This document shows positions 34,433 through 47,785 of a DNA stretch of 64,000 bases, one piece after another. The stretch comes from Cladorhizidae sp. MBARI D1340-BT2 (taxonomy: Eukaryota > Porifera > Demospongiae > Poecilosclerida > Cladorhizidae), in the NCBI GenBank assembly GCA_028752905.1, contig JAQNBH010000009.1:46299165-46363164 (forward strand), in the 5' to 3' direction. A program made the position numbers and the translations under genes. Each line of letters opens with the position of its first letter. The stretch's first letter is position 1. The notes beneath the pieces are model-generated. The model was not told where the DNA came from. It saw only the letters and a program-made list of their open reading frames with translations, and ran no database searches.

Positions 34433-37400
34433 TCAAGAAAAATCTGATGGTATAAGTGGGTAAACCATAGCTGCTAATGCCAGTGTGGCTGAAGCAATGG
34501 ATACCGAAGCTGAGAGAAACTGAAAGAAAGTGTAGACCACTACCATCATGATCCCCTCACCAAAGCAAACATTACTACACACCAGGAAATATTAACACAC
34601 GAGTTGTTTTCAGGTTAACCAAAGATCTTAGTTAGTCTACAAGAAAACGCTGCCAGGAACTTAAAAAAGACCTCCAAAATAAGTAACTGCCACTAAAATG
34701 CGCTCACTAAATATAATTGCTGTTTATCATATTTTTTACAGCATACGGTGGACTTGTCAAGAAAGCAACAAAACAAAGCTGAGTGGCCCAACTGGTTGTG
34801 GCCTGTCACGTACAGTCTCGTTTTTTAAAATTTATTTTTTTACGATTACATTTTTATAAAATATTATTTGTTCTTTTTGTTCTTATTTTTAGTTGTTGAT
34901 TTTTGTTCATTTGATGCAAAGAAGTTACAGCTGCGTTATGAGCTACATGTCCCTGCTGGGGGAAGGGTGCTAGCCACACCATTTTTTTAATTAAAGTGTA
35001 TCAAACTAAAATAGAAAGTACTGGTGCACTCCCTGATATTTTATTCCACACAACTATATATCAGAAATGCATTAAATATCCCATACATGTAATCTTGAAG
35101 CCTCCATCAGGTACACATGAATAATAATAATAACAACCCAAACTGCTTTAAGGCAAGTCCAGACACTGAATGCATATTTGATGTGATTGGGATGTATATT
35201 GGTCGCATCCACACTGTATTGTAAATTAAAAAATTACGTCCCAATGTGCATCAGATCCAGTTCACCATCAGAGATGCTTCAAATCAATTCAAAGTAGCTC
35301 ATAGCAATAAATGTAAACAATTATGCAAGTGTATATTAAATACAACTTGCCCTCACCAACGCTGCATGTTAAGCATGGAGGAGAATATAGAATGCTAACA
35401 CGGTCTTAATTGCTAGATTTATATGTAGGGCATATCCTAGCTAGACCTAGACTAATTTAGGCAGTTACTGCTGCTATATCTAGGACATAAGCTAGCTAGA
35501 TCTAGAATACCTCGCTATAGGTAGTGCTACATATAGGGCATATGTAGCTAGAAAGAGACTAGTTTAGGCTGTAGCTACTGCTGTATAGCTATATGTAGGC
35601 ATATGCTACCTAGATGTGGACTACCTTAGGGTGTATACAGCTACTGCAATAATAGGGCATTAGCTAGATAGTTCTGGATTAACTTGGGCTCTATATACTG
35701 TTATAGCTATGCAGCAAGTACCTTCTGACTTTTTAAAGGTACTATAGATATTAGAAGCAACCAGTTAGTCTGTAGCCAGAAGCTAGGACATTTGATTGCA
35801 CACTAACTAACTCAACAGAAGTCTTGAGCCTGTTGAAAGGGTTATATAGCTAGAGTTTTTAAATGGTGATTTAAGTCTGCATCTGGCAAACTACAGATAT
35901 ACTTGTGAGCATGTCCTGTAGCCAAACAAATGGCCACTGTTGCCTACACGGGTAATAAGAAGAATATATATAGGCTTACAGTGCTACATAATGATGTTAC
36001 TGCAGCTATATATAGGCACATGGCGTGCAAAGTTTTAAGCAAGCCAAGAAAATACTAACATATTTTAACATACAATATGTCCCGAAGATTGTTTAAGTTT
36101 CTGCACAAATGTTCCAAACATTTCTCTCAATAAGTTACAAACTAACCTGTAACAGAGAATTCTGTAGTGGAGTTGATTGAAGACAGTCCATTGGTGACAG
36201 TGCAGGTGTAAGTTCCAGAGTCAGATGCTTGCAGACCACAAAGTTGAAGGAAAGTTAGTTTGAACTGTCTTCCACCACGAGCTAAGTTTTCCTCATAGAC
36301 TGAAACTAGAGTTGAGTTGGAAATGATCTGGCCATCTCTGGTCCAAGTGATGTCTACACCAGGCTGGCCAAAGCCTACGCATACAAGCAGAGAAGTCTCT
36401 CCTGCTCCCACAGAAGAATTGTTAGAAATAACTGATAACTCTAATACTGGAACACCTATTATAAAGAGAAAAAAGGGAGGGTGTGTGATCACCATTACAT
36501 CAAAGTATGCATTTATATATGGACTTTTAAAGAGGTGTTGTTCATCACAAACGAATTACATGGTCTTAAATATGTTTAACGAAATATCCAAAACCATTAC
36601 AAACATTACCAGTAACCGACAATTCAGCAGTGAATAGATTGAAGACAGTATAATATAGCTGATTGTGCTGGTATAAGTATCAGAGTCAGATATTGATTCA
36701 GTAATGGACAATTCAGTAGTTGAATAGATTGAAGAAAGTCCCTAGCTCAGTGCAGGTATAAGTACCAGAGTCAGACATTGCCTGGTAACAAAGATGGAGG
36801 GAAGCACAGCTTGAACTGCTTGCTTCATCGTGTCAAGTCTTGTTCTATGGCCACTAGCAAAATTCGGCAACTAATTTATATAGCTGGTTAAACAAGTAGT
36901 TCTCCAGTCTGTAGATAAAGAAATTACAGAGAAATCTAGTTCTGTTCCCATAAAAATGGTCAGCCAATCAGCTTTACAAATTACAACACATCGTTGGAAA
37001 CGTTGGAAATAGCCATGTTGAAACATTCCAAATTGTCTTTTTGGAAATTGTACAATTCCAGAGATCACACTTTGTTGGTGTTGTCATACAGAAAATTACA
37101 CGATTATCATTCTGGAAATTGTATTAATGCTCAACACATATCATAGGCTAACAGTAACAGCGTGTAACAGTAGAATGGGTTATTTATACTTAACTCTTTG
37201 TATGACAAAGATAATTATCCTAACATAACCCTCCATGCCATGGTACTATTACGTAGGTTAGCCCTTATCCTGCAACATTTATTTTGAGCAAGAAACTCTG
37301 AGTTAGCTTACTCTAGAAACACTTTCCTCGTTAGGTTAGTAGATCATATTGTCTACTCTTGTTCTTGTTCACTATCTAAGGACTTATGGCAGGTGTATCA

Positions 37401-40400
37401 TAGGATTAACAAATTAACGGTTTCTACTTTCATGTTAAATTTCAGAAGCCTGTTTGGTAGCAATCGTATTTAACATGGGAGATAATTGCTATAAGTTTCA
37501 CACACCTTTGTTTCGTGGCTTTTGGAAATATCCCAGCAATCAAATAAACTATTCAGCTTAGTAGAGAGTATCATCTGAGATTTTAAGGCACTATGGATGT
37601 TAGTACCAACCAGTTAGTCTGTAGCAAGAAGCATAGGCCACTTACCTTTCATTACACACTGGCTAACTCTACAGAAATCGTGACTCTCCTTGTGCCATGG
37701 ATTAGATAGCTACAGATATTTTTTTACATCCATGGAGGTTTAAGAGTTCGAAACAAATAGCTCTGGAAAACCTCAGCTATACATAAAACGGCTTGTAAGC
37801 ATGTTCTGTAGTCAAACGAATAGCCATTGCTGCCTACACGGGTAATAAGAAGCCTATATGTAGGCTTGCAATGCCACATAATGATGTTACTGAGTCTATT
37901 TATAGGTGCATGCCTTGCAACATTTTAATAACCAAGCCAACGAAATACTGACGTATTTTAACGTACAACATACCCGGAACATCGTTTAACTTTCTGCACA
38001 AAATGTCTCCTAATAAGGTACAAGCTAACCTGTAACAGAGAGTTCTGTAGTGGAGTTGATTGAAAACAGTCCATTCCTGACAGTGCAGGTGTAAGTTCCA
38101 GAGTCAGTTGCTTGCAGGCCACAAAGTTGAAGGAAAGTTAGTTTGAACTGTCCTCCACCACGAGCTAAGATTTCCTCATAGATTGAAACTAGAGTAGAGT
38201 TGGAAATAACCTGGCCATCTCTGCTCCAAGTGATGTCTACACCAGGCTGACCAAAGCCCACGCATACAAGCAGAGAAGTCTCTCCTGCTCCCACAGAAGA
38301 ATTGTTGGAAATAACTGTTAACTCTAACAGCGAAGCAGCTAATATGGAGAGAAATAAGAGGTAGTGTGCATGGGATCACAATTGCATCAAGGTAAACACT
38401 GATTTCAACAAAAGCTGTCCAATTTTGCTCATCACAAGTTAACAACATGAGCACAACCGAGTGATAATTGTAGTAAAGGAAAACTTGGTATTTCCGCATA
38501 ACCCCCTAATCTTTGACAAGGACAAAGAAGAACATGGTATAAGACTATAAAGAGGAAGGGGAAAACTTTCAAAGAAAATAGTGACTTGTCATAGCACCAG
38601 GATTCACTGGCCCATACAGAACCCGAACCTAAAATAAAGATGAAATCACCAATTGGAATTACATAACTGAGGTGGTTAAATCAGCTGGGGAAATTCTCCA
38701 GGAATCTGGCAGAATTGACAGACCATTATGGGTTCAAATATTCATGGAGTTGGAGACTTCTCTATGAGAAAAATTTGCAAACATCAAATTGGAACTAGTC
38801 AGACCAACCACCCTCGGTGTCCAGAAAAGCCTCATCATATGTGCTGGGAACTGTCTGTTGCCAACCGATCAAGGTTCTTGGAGACCAGTATATAGCCTTT
38901 GCATCTTGATATATAACAGACACTGAATGAAATTATGTTAACTTAAAATTGAAAAGGAGGCCAGTCACAACTTGAGCTTGTGAACAATTCACTCGTAAAT
39001 CCTCAACAGGGAGTTTACTGTTGAAACAGATCATAAACCACTTGTCCCTCTGCTAGAGCTGAAGAACTTTGATAGTCTTAGACCGAGAATCTTGAGATTC
39101 AACTATTACTGGATTGATCCAGCTACATAATCATTCGTATTCCAGGAAAGGACCTACAGCAGACATTTTGTTATAAGAAACCATCTTATATCCCAGAAGT
39201 GACACAACAACGATGCTAAACATTTGGTGCAAGTCATCATTAACGAACTTCCAGAAAGTAAGGAGCAATAATTGTTCCCCCACAGTGATCAACTAGTGTG
39301 GACTTGGGTGGCAAGACAAAGGTCAATGCATTAACACTGCCCTCAAATTGTAGTGGTCAGCACAAAGTGAACTTGGCAAGAAATAGGATGTATGGTGGGT
39401 TATCAGGGTATAAAGCAGTGCTGACTGTTAGCTTGAAGCAACATGGACATGGCGCCAATATATCTTCCAAAAGATCATAAGCCAGGGATTGGAATCAAGC
39501 ATGATAATGACCAAGCCCAGACTCGCAATTGGGAACACTGGGCAGTTCCTGGTGGACAAGTGATTAAAATGGACAGATGTCTAAATTAATGGGCCTGTGC
39601 CTAAAATAATGAATGGGCTGGTGCCTAAAATAATGGGCCGGTGACGAAAATAATGAATGGGCTGGTGCCTAAAATAATGGGCTGGTGCCTAAATTAATGG
39701 GCCGCTGCCTAAAATAATGGACCTGTGCCTAAAATAATGGGCCGGTGCCTAAAATAATGGGCCACTGCCTAAAATAACAACTACCAATATTATCAAATTA
39801 TAAAAATGACCATAAATTATGCAGTTGTCACCCATAGACATTAACTATTCGCAAATAAAATTTTACGAGTGGTTGTGGGCATCATTAAACTGACATATTA
39901 AACTGGCACATAATCTAAATGGTGTACCATCTAATTCATATGATCATCTGTGTATTTGCAATGAAGATTGAAGCTATTTTGGTCCAGTTGGTGCCTTAGC
40001 TTTAGCTATTGTGTTCCTTAGATTATCAAAGTTATTCGAGTTCTCGACTAAGCAAGTCTGCAAGTCTATCTTTATCATAATTCTTCCATAACATCCTGAT
40101 TGTGACATGCAGCCAGCCTATTCTACTGAAAACAGTGTAATAGGCACCTACTACATGGATGGAATGCTATATGCAAACACATGCAGTGACAAACTTTATC
40201 TAATACATACGTATGGCACATGTAGAGCCGATGAAGTTGACTTCACATATGCACTCAAACGACGAGTCTCCAGAGACACAGCGGCCATTATTCTGGCAAG
40301 GATTGGAGTTGCACATATCCAGTTGCTGAACATAGAGATAGAAAGGGCGCACAACATAGCCAATGACGTTTGTGGCCTTGCAGAAGTACGTCGCTCCATC

Positions 40401-41033
40401 CGCAGCAATAAGATCATTGATTGTGAGAGTGCTGGAAACATTCCCACTTTGGGAGTCATCTGTAGTTGTGACTGCAGCTCTATCAGAAGTGATTGGAAGT
40501 GAGCCCTTCAGCCAGACTATGGTTGGAGTTGGGATCCCATATGCAGTACATGTAAATGAAGATTGTTCTCCAGAGTTTGCAGTAACATTCTGTTCTCCTT
40601 CTTCCAGGATCCTGAGCTCTGTCATTGTCCCATTGTCGACTTTCAGATTGATACTGACATTGAAATCACCAGCAGGGTGACGCACTCTGACTATGTACCT
40701 CCCTGCATCATCAGTAAGAATTAGCAGAATGGAGAGAGAACGACGATCATCTCCAAAGACCAGCCGACCAGAAGCTTTAATGGGCGAGTTGTAATTATCC
40801 TTGTACCAATCTATGGAGTTGGCCATCACCTCAGGAAATGCTGCTCCAACTGAAATTGTAAGCGTCACATTCTGCCCTATCACAGCTTCTATGGTAGCAT
40901 TGGAAGTGGACACGGTAGGGCTTACTGCAAGTGTGGAAGACATAGAAATTGCCATTTGAAAGAGAGCAACAAAATAACAACACAGCACAACCCAGACAAG
41001 TAAACCACATAATTGGTGCAGCTGCACTAGCAT
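34433..41033 (-). CDS. Gene 6: Ig-Ig-EGF-Ig-Ig-TM surface protein, long form, intact leader, shortened tail
   Basis: Exons 40211-41033 (leader, Ig1, Ig2, EGF), 38030-38338 (Ig-B), 36147-36455 (Ig-A) and 34433-34509 (TM). This is one of two copies whose ATG reads straight into Ig1: MLVQLHQLCG, hydrophobic core LLVWVVLCCYFVALF, then MAISMSSTLAV and Ig1. Where genes 1-4 and 9 have TGA, this copy has TTA. Ig-A has TNGLSSINSTTEFS where other copies read TNGLFSINSTTELS. A 10-bp tandem duplication (AATCAAGAAA, near 34431) shifts the tail and brings a TGA at 34433-34435, so the cytoplasmic tail ends at PSDFS instead of running 11 residues farther. EGF has GSTCAI for GPTCAI. Poly(A) signal at 34317-34322. 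Confidence 0.75.
35419..35705. repeat. Degenerate ~55-bp tandem repeat (U6)
   Basis: Same block as 2848-3118 with extra bases in two copies (GGGCATATCCTAGCTAGACCTAG; TATAGCTATATGTAGG), which makes the repeat phase clearer than in U1. Confidence 0.65.
36610..36836 (-). pseudogene. Dead third Ig exon (U6)
   Basis: Same remnant as 4026-4262, with a further 10-bp loss (CCCTAGCTCAGTGCAGG). Confidence 0.75.
38625..39515 (+). mobile_element. Decayed Ty3/gypsy pol fragment (U6)
   Basis: Same relic. It lacks the CGCAAGAAG block near 39215 and has other small deletions. Confidence 0.85.
39592..39777. repeat. 20-bp minisatellite (U6)
   Basis: About nine copies. Two copies fewer than U1/U3, lost from the middle of the same ordered array. 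Confidence 0.95.
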
Positions 41034-41357
41034 AGGACTCAAATGCTATGCACTGTGATAATATTCTGTTCTGTACACATGTTAGAGAAGGTAGCCTCAC
41101 ATATTTTGAGTCTGAGTTCTTGCCCAAGTTCTTGTTTGTGTTTTGAGGTACCACTGTGTGTGGATATAACATTTACTGTAAATCTGGAATTCATTGTTGA
41201 TAAATTTTCGCTGTCCTATTGACCTACAAAAATTAAAAATGGGTAATTATTTAAATGAGAAAATTATGTATTAGCTGGCTCATGCACACATGCAGGTGGG
41301 GGGAAGAGAGTAGAAGTGCTGAAAAATATCTCTCTCTCAAGATATTTGAAGTAGAAG

Positions 41358-41517
41358 TAAGTGAAGACAGTTTTGACAATTTCCTAGGTAAGTGTCCAAT
41401 ATGGATGGCATCTTTTTTAACCACTAGTAGTAATATCTTTGTCAATTGCTCTCTTTCATAATCCCTAAATGGTTGGTTTCCATATAGCTCTATAAACATG
41501 ATAGCCTCTTTCAAGAA
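41358..41517 (-). pseudogene. HIRAN-like coding relic (U6)
   Basis: Same segment. A small deletion at the old break opens a longer frame (VVKKDAIHIGHLPRKLSKL runs through), but the upstream GYHVYRAIWKPTI part is in another frame and no downstream domain half follows. Confidence 0.5.
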
Positions 41518-42166
41518 TGGCCTAGCAATGTCATCCATAGCTTGTCAACAGGTTTCTCTTCAGGAGTCAATTGCGCATTGTCTCACAGTCAGTCGCACCA
41601 GTAAACCGTAGATAACGAGTTCTACGTTTTGACACAAAATATTTTCTTACAGATTAATTTTAAACGCGAAGTATTCCACATTTACGGTATTAACTATTGC
41701 TAAGCACTGAGAGTGTATTCACTTGCTATGACCTATATACCACAAACACAAGTTAAGTTGAGGGTCAATCACTTCTAATTTTGTAATCAAGTTGCAGAAA
41801 ATGAACACAAATAAAGTATTGTTAGTCTTCTTTAATAAACACCCCCTCAATCTTGCTCACCCCCAATATAACAGAGACACTATGAACTGGGCCTTGAATA
41901 AAGAGTTTGGGAACCACTGGTATATATACTTGTTAGAAATAAATCCAGATACTAGACAATGGATAACGTTAACAAGCAACAAATGTTAGCGAATTTGATG
42001 TTGTACACTGAATCATATTAGTTTCTACCTGCTATGTTCATCCAATAATATGGTAGCTCGTCACGTGTTTAGATAGAGACAGATGTGATAGCTTTTATTG
42101 AGTTAGGTGTACACTCAAACCATAGCATTGCAGCTATGAACCACTTTAAGCCATCTGGTGCAGAGA

Positions 42167-45100
42167 CTATTGAAGTAACTTATTGCTGACAGACCACAGC
42201 CAAGAAAAATCTGATGGTATAAGTGGGTAAACCATAGCTGCTAATGCCAGTGTGGCTGAAGTAATGGATACCGAAGCTGAGAGAAACTGAAAGAAAGTAT
42301 AGACCACTACCATCATGATTCCCTATTCAAAGCAAAAATTGCTACACACCAGGAAATATTAACACAGGAGCTGTTTTCATGTTAACCAAAGATCTTGGTT
42401 AGTCTACAAGAAAACGCTGCCAGGAACTTCAAAAAGACCTCCAAAATAACTAAAATGCGCTCACTAAATATAATTGCTGTTTATCATATTTTTTACAGCA
42501 TACGGTGGACTTGTCAAGAAAGCAACAAAACAAAGCTGAGTGGCCCAACTGGTTGTGGCCTGTCAGGTAGAGTCTCTTTTTTTAATTTTTTTTAAAAAAA
42601 AATTACGATTACATTGTTTATAAAATATTATTTGTTCTTATATTTGTATCATCTGATGGCACTATGGATGTTAGTACCAACCAGTTAGTCTGTAGCAAGA
42701 AGCATAGGCCACTTATCTTTCATTACACACTGGCTAATAACTCTACAGAAATCGTGACTCTCCTTGTGCCATGGATTAGATAGCTCCAGATATTTTTTTA
42801 CATGGAGGTTTAAGAGAAAACAAACAGCCTCTGGCAAACCTCAGCTATACATAAAACGGCTTGTAAGCATGTTCTGTAGTCAAACGAATAGCCATTGCTG
42901 CCTGCACGGGTAATAAGAAGCCTATATGTAGGCTTGCAATGCTACATAATGATGTTACTGAGCCTGTTTAATAAGCAAGCCAACAAAATACTGACGTATT
43001 TTAACGTGCAACATACACGGAACATCGTTTAACTTTCTGCACAAAATGTCTCCTAATAAGGTACAAGCTAACCTGTAACAGAGAGTTCTGTAGTAGAGTT
43101 GATTGAAAACAGTCCATTCCTGACAGTGCAGGTGTAAGTTCCAGAGTCAGTTGCTTGCAGGCCACAAAGTTGAAGGAAAGTTAGTTTGAACTGTCCTCCA
43201 CCACGAGCTATGACTTCCTCATAGATTGAAACTAGAGTAGAGTTGGAAATAACCTGGCCATCTCTGCTCCAAGTGATGTCTACACCAGGCTGACCAAAGC
43301 CCACGCATACAAGCAGAGAAGTCTCTCCTGCTCCCACAGAAGAATTGTTGGAAATAACTGTTAACTCTAACAGCGAAGCAGCTAATATGGAGAGAAAAAA
43401 GAGGTAGTGTGCATGGGATCACAATTGCATCAAGGTAAACACTGATTTCAACAAAAGCTGTCCAATTTTGCTCATCACAAGTTAGCAACATGAGCACAAC
43501 CGAGTGATAATTGTAAGCCGATACACTCAAAAACAAGACATCAGTCACAAGAAATATAAACAATGAACCACTGTTGTTAAATATAATTTCTTTATTACTT
43601 GATTACTATTGCATACAGCTATATAGTTGTAAAGGAAAACTTAGTATTTCCGCATAACCCCCTAATCTTTGACCTTAAGAACATGTAGAGGGAGTGATAA
43701 AGAGGAGTGATAAAGAGGAGGGGGAAAACTTTCAAAGAAAATAGTGTAAGCCAAATTCTTGGACTTGTCATAGCACCAGGATTCACTGGCCTATAGAGAA
43801 CCCGAACCTAAAATAGAGATGAAATCACCAATTGGAATTACATAACTGAGGCGGTTAAATCAGCTGGAGAAATTCTCCAGGAATCTAGCAGAATTGACAG
43901 ACCATTATGAGTTCAAATATTCATGGAGTTGGAGACTTCTCTATGAGAAAAATTTGCAAACATCAAATTGGAACTAGTCAAACCAACCACCCTCGGGTGT
44001 CCAGAGAAGCCACATCATATGTGCTGGGAATTGTCTGTTGCAAACCGATCAAGGTTCTTGGAGACCAGTATATAGCCTTTGCATCTTGATATATAACAGA
44101 CACTGAATGAAATTATGTTAAAATTGAAAAGGAAGCTAGTCACAACTTGAGCTTGTGAACAATTCACTCGTAAATCCTCAACAGGGAGTTTACTGTTGAA
44201 ACAGATCATAAACCACTTGTCCCTCTGCTAGAGCTGAACAACTTTGATAGTCTTAGACCGAGAATCTTGAGATTCAACTATTACTGGATTGATCCAGCTA
44301 CATAATCATTCGTATTCCAGGAAAGGACCTACAGCAGACATTTTGTTATAAGAAACCATCTTATATCCTAGAAGTGACACAACAACGATGCTAAACATTT
44401 GGTGCAAGTCATCATTAACGAACTTCAAGAAACTAAGGAGCAATAATTGTTCCCGCACAGTGAACGACTAGTGTGGACTTGGGTGGCAAGACAAAGGTCA
44501 ATGCATTAACACTGCCCTCAAATTGTAGTGGTCAGCACAAAGTGAACTTGGCAAGAAATAGGATGCATGGTGGTATAGAGCAGTGTTGACTGTTAGCTTG
44601 AAGCAACATGGACATGATGCCAATATATCTTCCACAAGATCATAAGCCAGGGATTGGAATCAAGCATGATAATGACAAAGCCAAGAATCGCAATAGGGCA
44701 CACTGGGAAGTTCCTGGTGGGCAAGTACTAAAAATGGACCGATGTCTATAAAATAATGGGCCTGCGCCTAAAATAATGAATAGGCTGGTGCCTAAAATAA
44801 TGGGCCGCTGCCTAAAATAATGGGCTGGTGCCTAAAATAATGGGCCGGTGACTAAAATAATGGGCTGGTGCCTAAAATAATGGGCCAGTGCCTAAAATAA
44901 TGGGCCGGTGCATTGACCAAACAAAAATATTACACTGGGCCATTAAATCCCCAGAGCTCGTTTGATGCCATTCCACTTTCAAGGTCAGTTAATGCTTAAG
45001 AATGAACTGCCAAAAAAGCCCGACTCAAAGCAACCCCATCGTTAAGCGTAATCACTCGCTAAGTGGTTCACACATGCGCGTCAAGTTCATCTAAAATAGT

Positions 45101-47283
45101 GTAAAATGAATGCAAGGAGAGCAAAGAAATATTGAGGAAGCACAGAAAAGCCAAGATTGGATAGGAAAAAGGATTTGGAATATGATGTAATGAAGTGCCC
45201 AAAATATCATTGTTTGCGGACAGGCCTCATCCTAGCCCATGTTGAATAAATGGTTTGTGAGTGTATGCTTTTTATTCTTGCGCAGTGCTTTTTACTCCCC
45301 CAGCCTGGCAATGTGACTATCTCCTACCTTGGAAGAGAGGAGAGGATGGCTTGGTGCTGGTCATAGAGGATGAGATGGCCAAACTTGCTTCAGCATTGTT
45401 AGTGTCAGGGTTGGTAGGATGTAGATAAAGACATGAGGGAGTTGGGGTTTGCGGATATTAATGACAGAGTTGGGATGAACGATGGGCTCAGAGCTACAGC
45501 AACTCTGTCAAGTGTTTTGAGGTGTTCCAGAAAGAAGGACGATAGTAGAATGGATCTTGGTGAAACTGTACCTCATGCAGCAGGTCTCAGAAAGAGCCGG
45601 CAATTCAATCTTCCTTTCTCTTTCGTGGTCTTAATAGTACTGCACTCTGGTCACTTGCCAAGGGTGTGGATATTTCAGAAAGCAATTCTAGTTTTAGTCT
45701 TGTGTGACAAACATTCTTGGCCAAACACGCAATCTGGGACAGATGGACTGTCATCCCATTCTATTACTTGTATATCAGAAGATGCACAAAAACAAGAAGC
45801 TTACAAAACCTATGCACATGCATGCACACACACAAACCTGCACACATGCACACCACCAAGGATTGAAGGAACTGACTCAAAAGTATTACTTTAATTGGCG
45901 ATGGGTATGGATTGAGCCTAATGCAGACTACTTTTGCTGCAGCATAACTATTGTAAACTTAAAACTAACATGACTACACTGTATTTCATAAGAGATAGAA
46001 CTTGTGGTTGCTGACAAATGAAAATCTACTACCAATATTATCAAATTATAAAAATGGCCATAAATTATGCAGTTGACACCCGTAGACATTAACTATTTGA
46101 AAAATAAAATCTTACGAGTGGTTGTGGGCATCATTAAACTGACATATTAAACTGGCATATAATCTAAATGGTGCACCATCTAATTCATATGATCATCTGT
46201 GTATTTGCAATGAAGATTGAAGCTATTTTGGTCCAGTTGGTGCTTTAGCTAAATTTTGTGTTCCTTAGATTATCAAAGTTATTCGAGTTCTCGACTAAGC
46301 AAGTCTGCAAGTCTATCTTTATCATAATTCTTCCATAACATCCTGATTGTGACATGCAGCCAGCCTATTCTACTGAAAACAGTGTAATAGGCACCTACTA
46401 CATGGATGGAATGCTATATGCAAACACATGCAGTGATGAACTTTATCTAATACATACGTATGGCACATGTAGGGCCGATGAAGTTGACTTCACATATGCA
46501 CTCAAACGACGAGTCTCCAGAAACACAGCGGCCATTATTCTGGCAAGGATTGGAGTTGCACATATCCAGTTGCTGAACATAGAGATAGAAAGGGCGCACA
46601 ACATAGCCAATGACGTTTGTGGCCTTGCAGAAGTACGTCGCTCCATCCGCAGCAATAAGATCATTGATTGTGAGAGTGCTGGAAACATTCCCACTTTGGG
46701 AGTCATCTGTAGTTGTGACTGCAGCTCTATCAGAAGTGATTGGAAGTGACCCCTTCAGCCAGACTATGGTTGGAGTTGGGATCCCATATGCAATACATGT
46801 AAATGAAGATTGTTCTCCAGAGTTTGCAGTAACATTCTGTTCTCCTTCTTCCAGGATCCTGAGCTCTGTCATTGTCCCATTGTCGACTTTCAGATTGATA
46901 CTGACATTGAAATCACCAGCAGGGTGACGCACTCTGACTATGTACCTCCCTGCATCATCAGTGAGAACTAGCAGAATGGAGAGAGAGCGACGATCATCTC
47001 CAAAGACCAGCCGACCAGAAGCTTTAATGGGCGAATTGTAATTATCCTTGTACCAATCTATGGAGTTGGCCATCACCTCAGGAAATGCTGCTCCAACTGA
47101 AATTGTAAGCGTCACATTCTGCCCTATCACAGCTTCTATGGTAGCATTGGAAGTGGACACGGTAGGGCTTACTGCAAGTGTGGAAGACATAGTATTGCCA
47201 TTTGAAAGAGAGCAACAAAATAACAACACAGCACAACCAAGACGAGTAAACCACATAATTGGTTGGTGCAGCTGCACTAGCAT
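42167..47283 (-). CDS. Gene 7: Ig-Ig-EGF-Ig-TM surface protein, short form, intact leader
   Basis: Exons 46458-47283 (leader, Ig1, Ig2, EGF), 43073-43381 (Ig-B) and 42167-42276 (TM, stop at 42167-42169). An uninterrupted frame runs from ATG at 47281-47283 (MLVQLHQPI), or from the internal ATG at 47254-47256, through the hydrophobic core MWFTRLGCAVLLFCCSLSNG into Ig1. This frame differs from gene 6. A four-base insertion (GGTT near 47260) is offset by loss of one base (ATAGTATTG for ATAGAAATTG near 47192). Ig-B has EEVIARGGG where the others have EEILARGGG. The TM reads SVSITSATLAL. Poly(A) signal at 42094-42099. Confidence 0.78.
43803..44680 (+). mobile_element. Decayed Ty3/gypsy pol fragment (U7)
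   Basis: Same relic with private substitutions and small deletions, e.g. GGTGGTATAGAGC near 44570. Confidence 0.85.
44749..44912. repeat. 20-bp minisatellite (U7)
   Basis: About eight copies, the shortest array in the window. Confidence 0.95.
45103..45920. other. Unique 818-bp insertion in the intron of gene 7
   Basis: In U2/U4/U5 the flanks ...AAAATAGTGT and ATGCAGACTACTTTTGC are about ten bases apart. Here 818 bp intervene with no counterpart elsewhere in the window. The base composition is more GC-rich and balanced than its surroundings, and a CA/TGCACA-rich patch lies at 45815-45860. The longest frame (plus, 45433-45894) has no domain I recognise and overlaps the CA-rich patch. I see no inverted termini or clear target-site duplication. 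It could be a retro-insertion or a fragment copied from another locus. Confidence 0.75.
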
Positions 47284-47631
47284 AGGACTCAAATGCTATG
47301 CACTGTGATAATATTCTGTTCTGTACACATGTTAGAGAAGGTAGCCTCACATATTTTGAGTCTGAGTTCTTGCCAAAGTTCTTGTTTGTGTCTTGAGGTA
47401 CCATTGTGTGTGGATATAATATTTACTGTAAATCTGGAATTTTTCATTGTTGATTAATTTTCGCTGTCCTACTGACCTACAAAAATTAAAAATGGTTAAA
47501 TATTTGGGTAAATATTTCAATGAGAAAATTATGTATTAGCTGGCTCATGCACGCATGCAGGTGGGGGGGAGAGAGTAGAAGTGCTGAAAAATATCTCTCT
47601 CCCAAGATATTTGAAGTTGAAGTAAGTGAGG

Positions 47632-47785
47632 ACAGTTTTGACAATTTCCTAGGTAAGTGTCCAATATGGTTGGCATCTTTTTTAACCACTAGTTACTGCA
47701 TAGTAATATCTTTGTCAATTGCTCTCTTTCATCCCTAAATGGTTGGTTTCCATATAGCTCTATAAACATGATAGCCTCTTTTAAG
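47632..47785 (-). pseudogene. HIRAN-like coding relic (U7)
   Basis: Same segment. KKDANHIGHLPRKLSKL is readable, preceded by a YAVTS-like stretch in another frame that would fit the family's YAVAV block. Confidence 0.5.

Larger units (their letters stand above)
34182..41958. repeat. Array unit U6 (long form, divergent)
   Basis: A 7,777-bp long unit without the transposon. It has many private substitutions and indels against U1/U3, for example in the 55-bp repeat block and near 36525, where GGACTTTTAAAGAGGTG replaces GGAGGTG. Confidence 0.95.

Noticed and set aside
45433..45894. 153-codon plus-strand frame in the U7 insertion
   Set aside because: No domain recognised, the C-terminal part translates a CA-rich repeat, and it occurs in one unit only.
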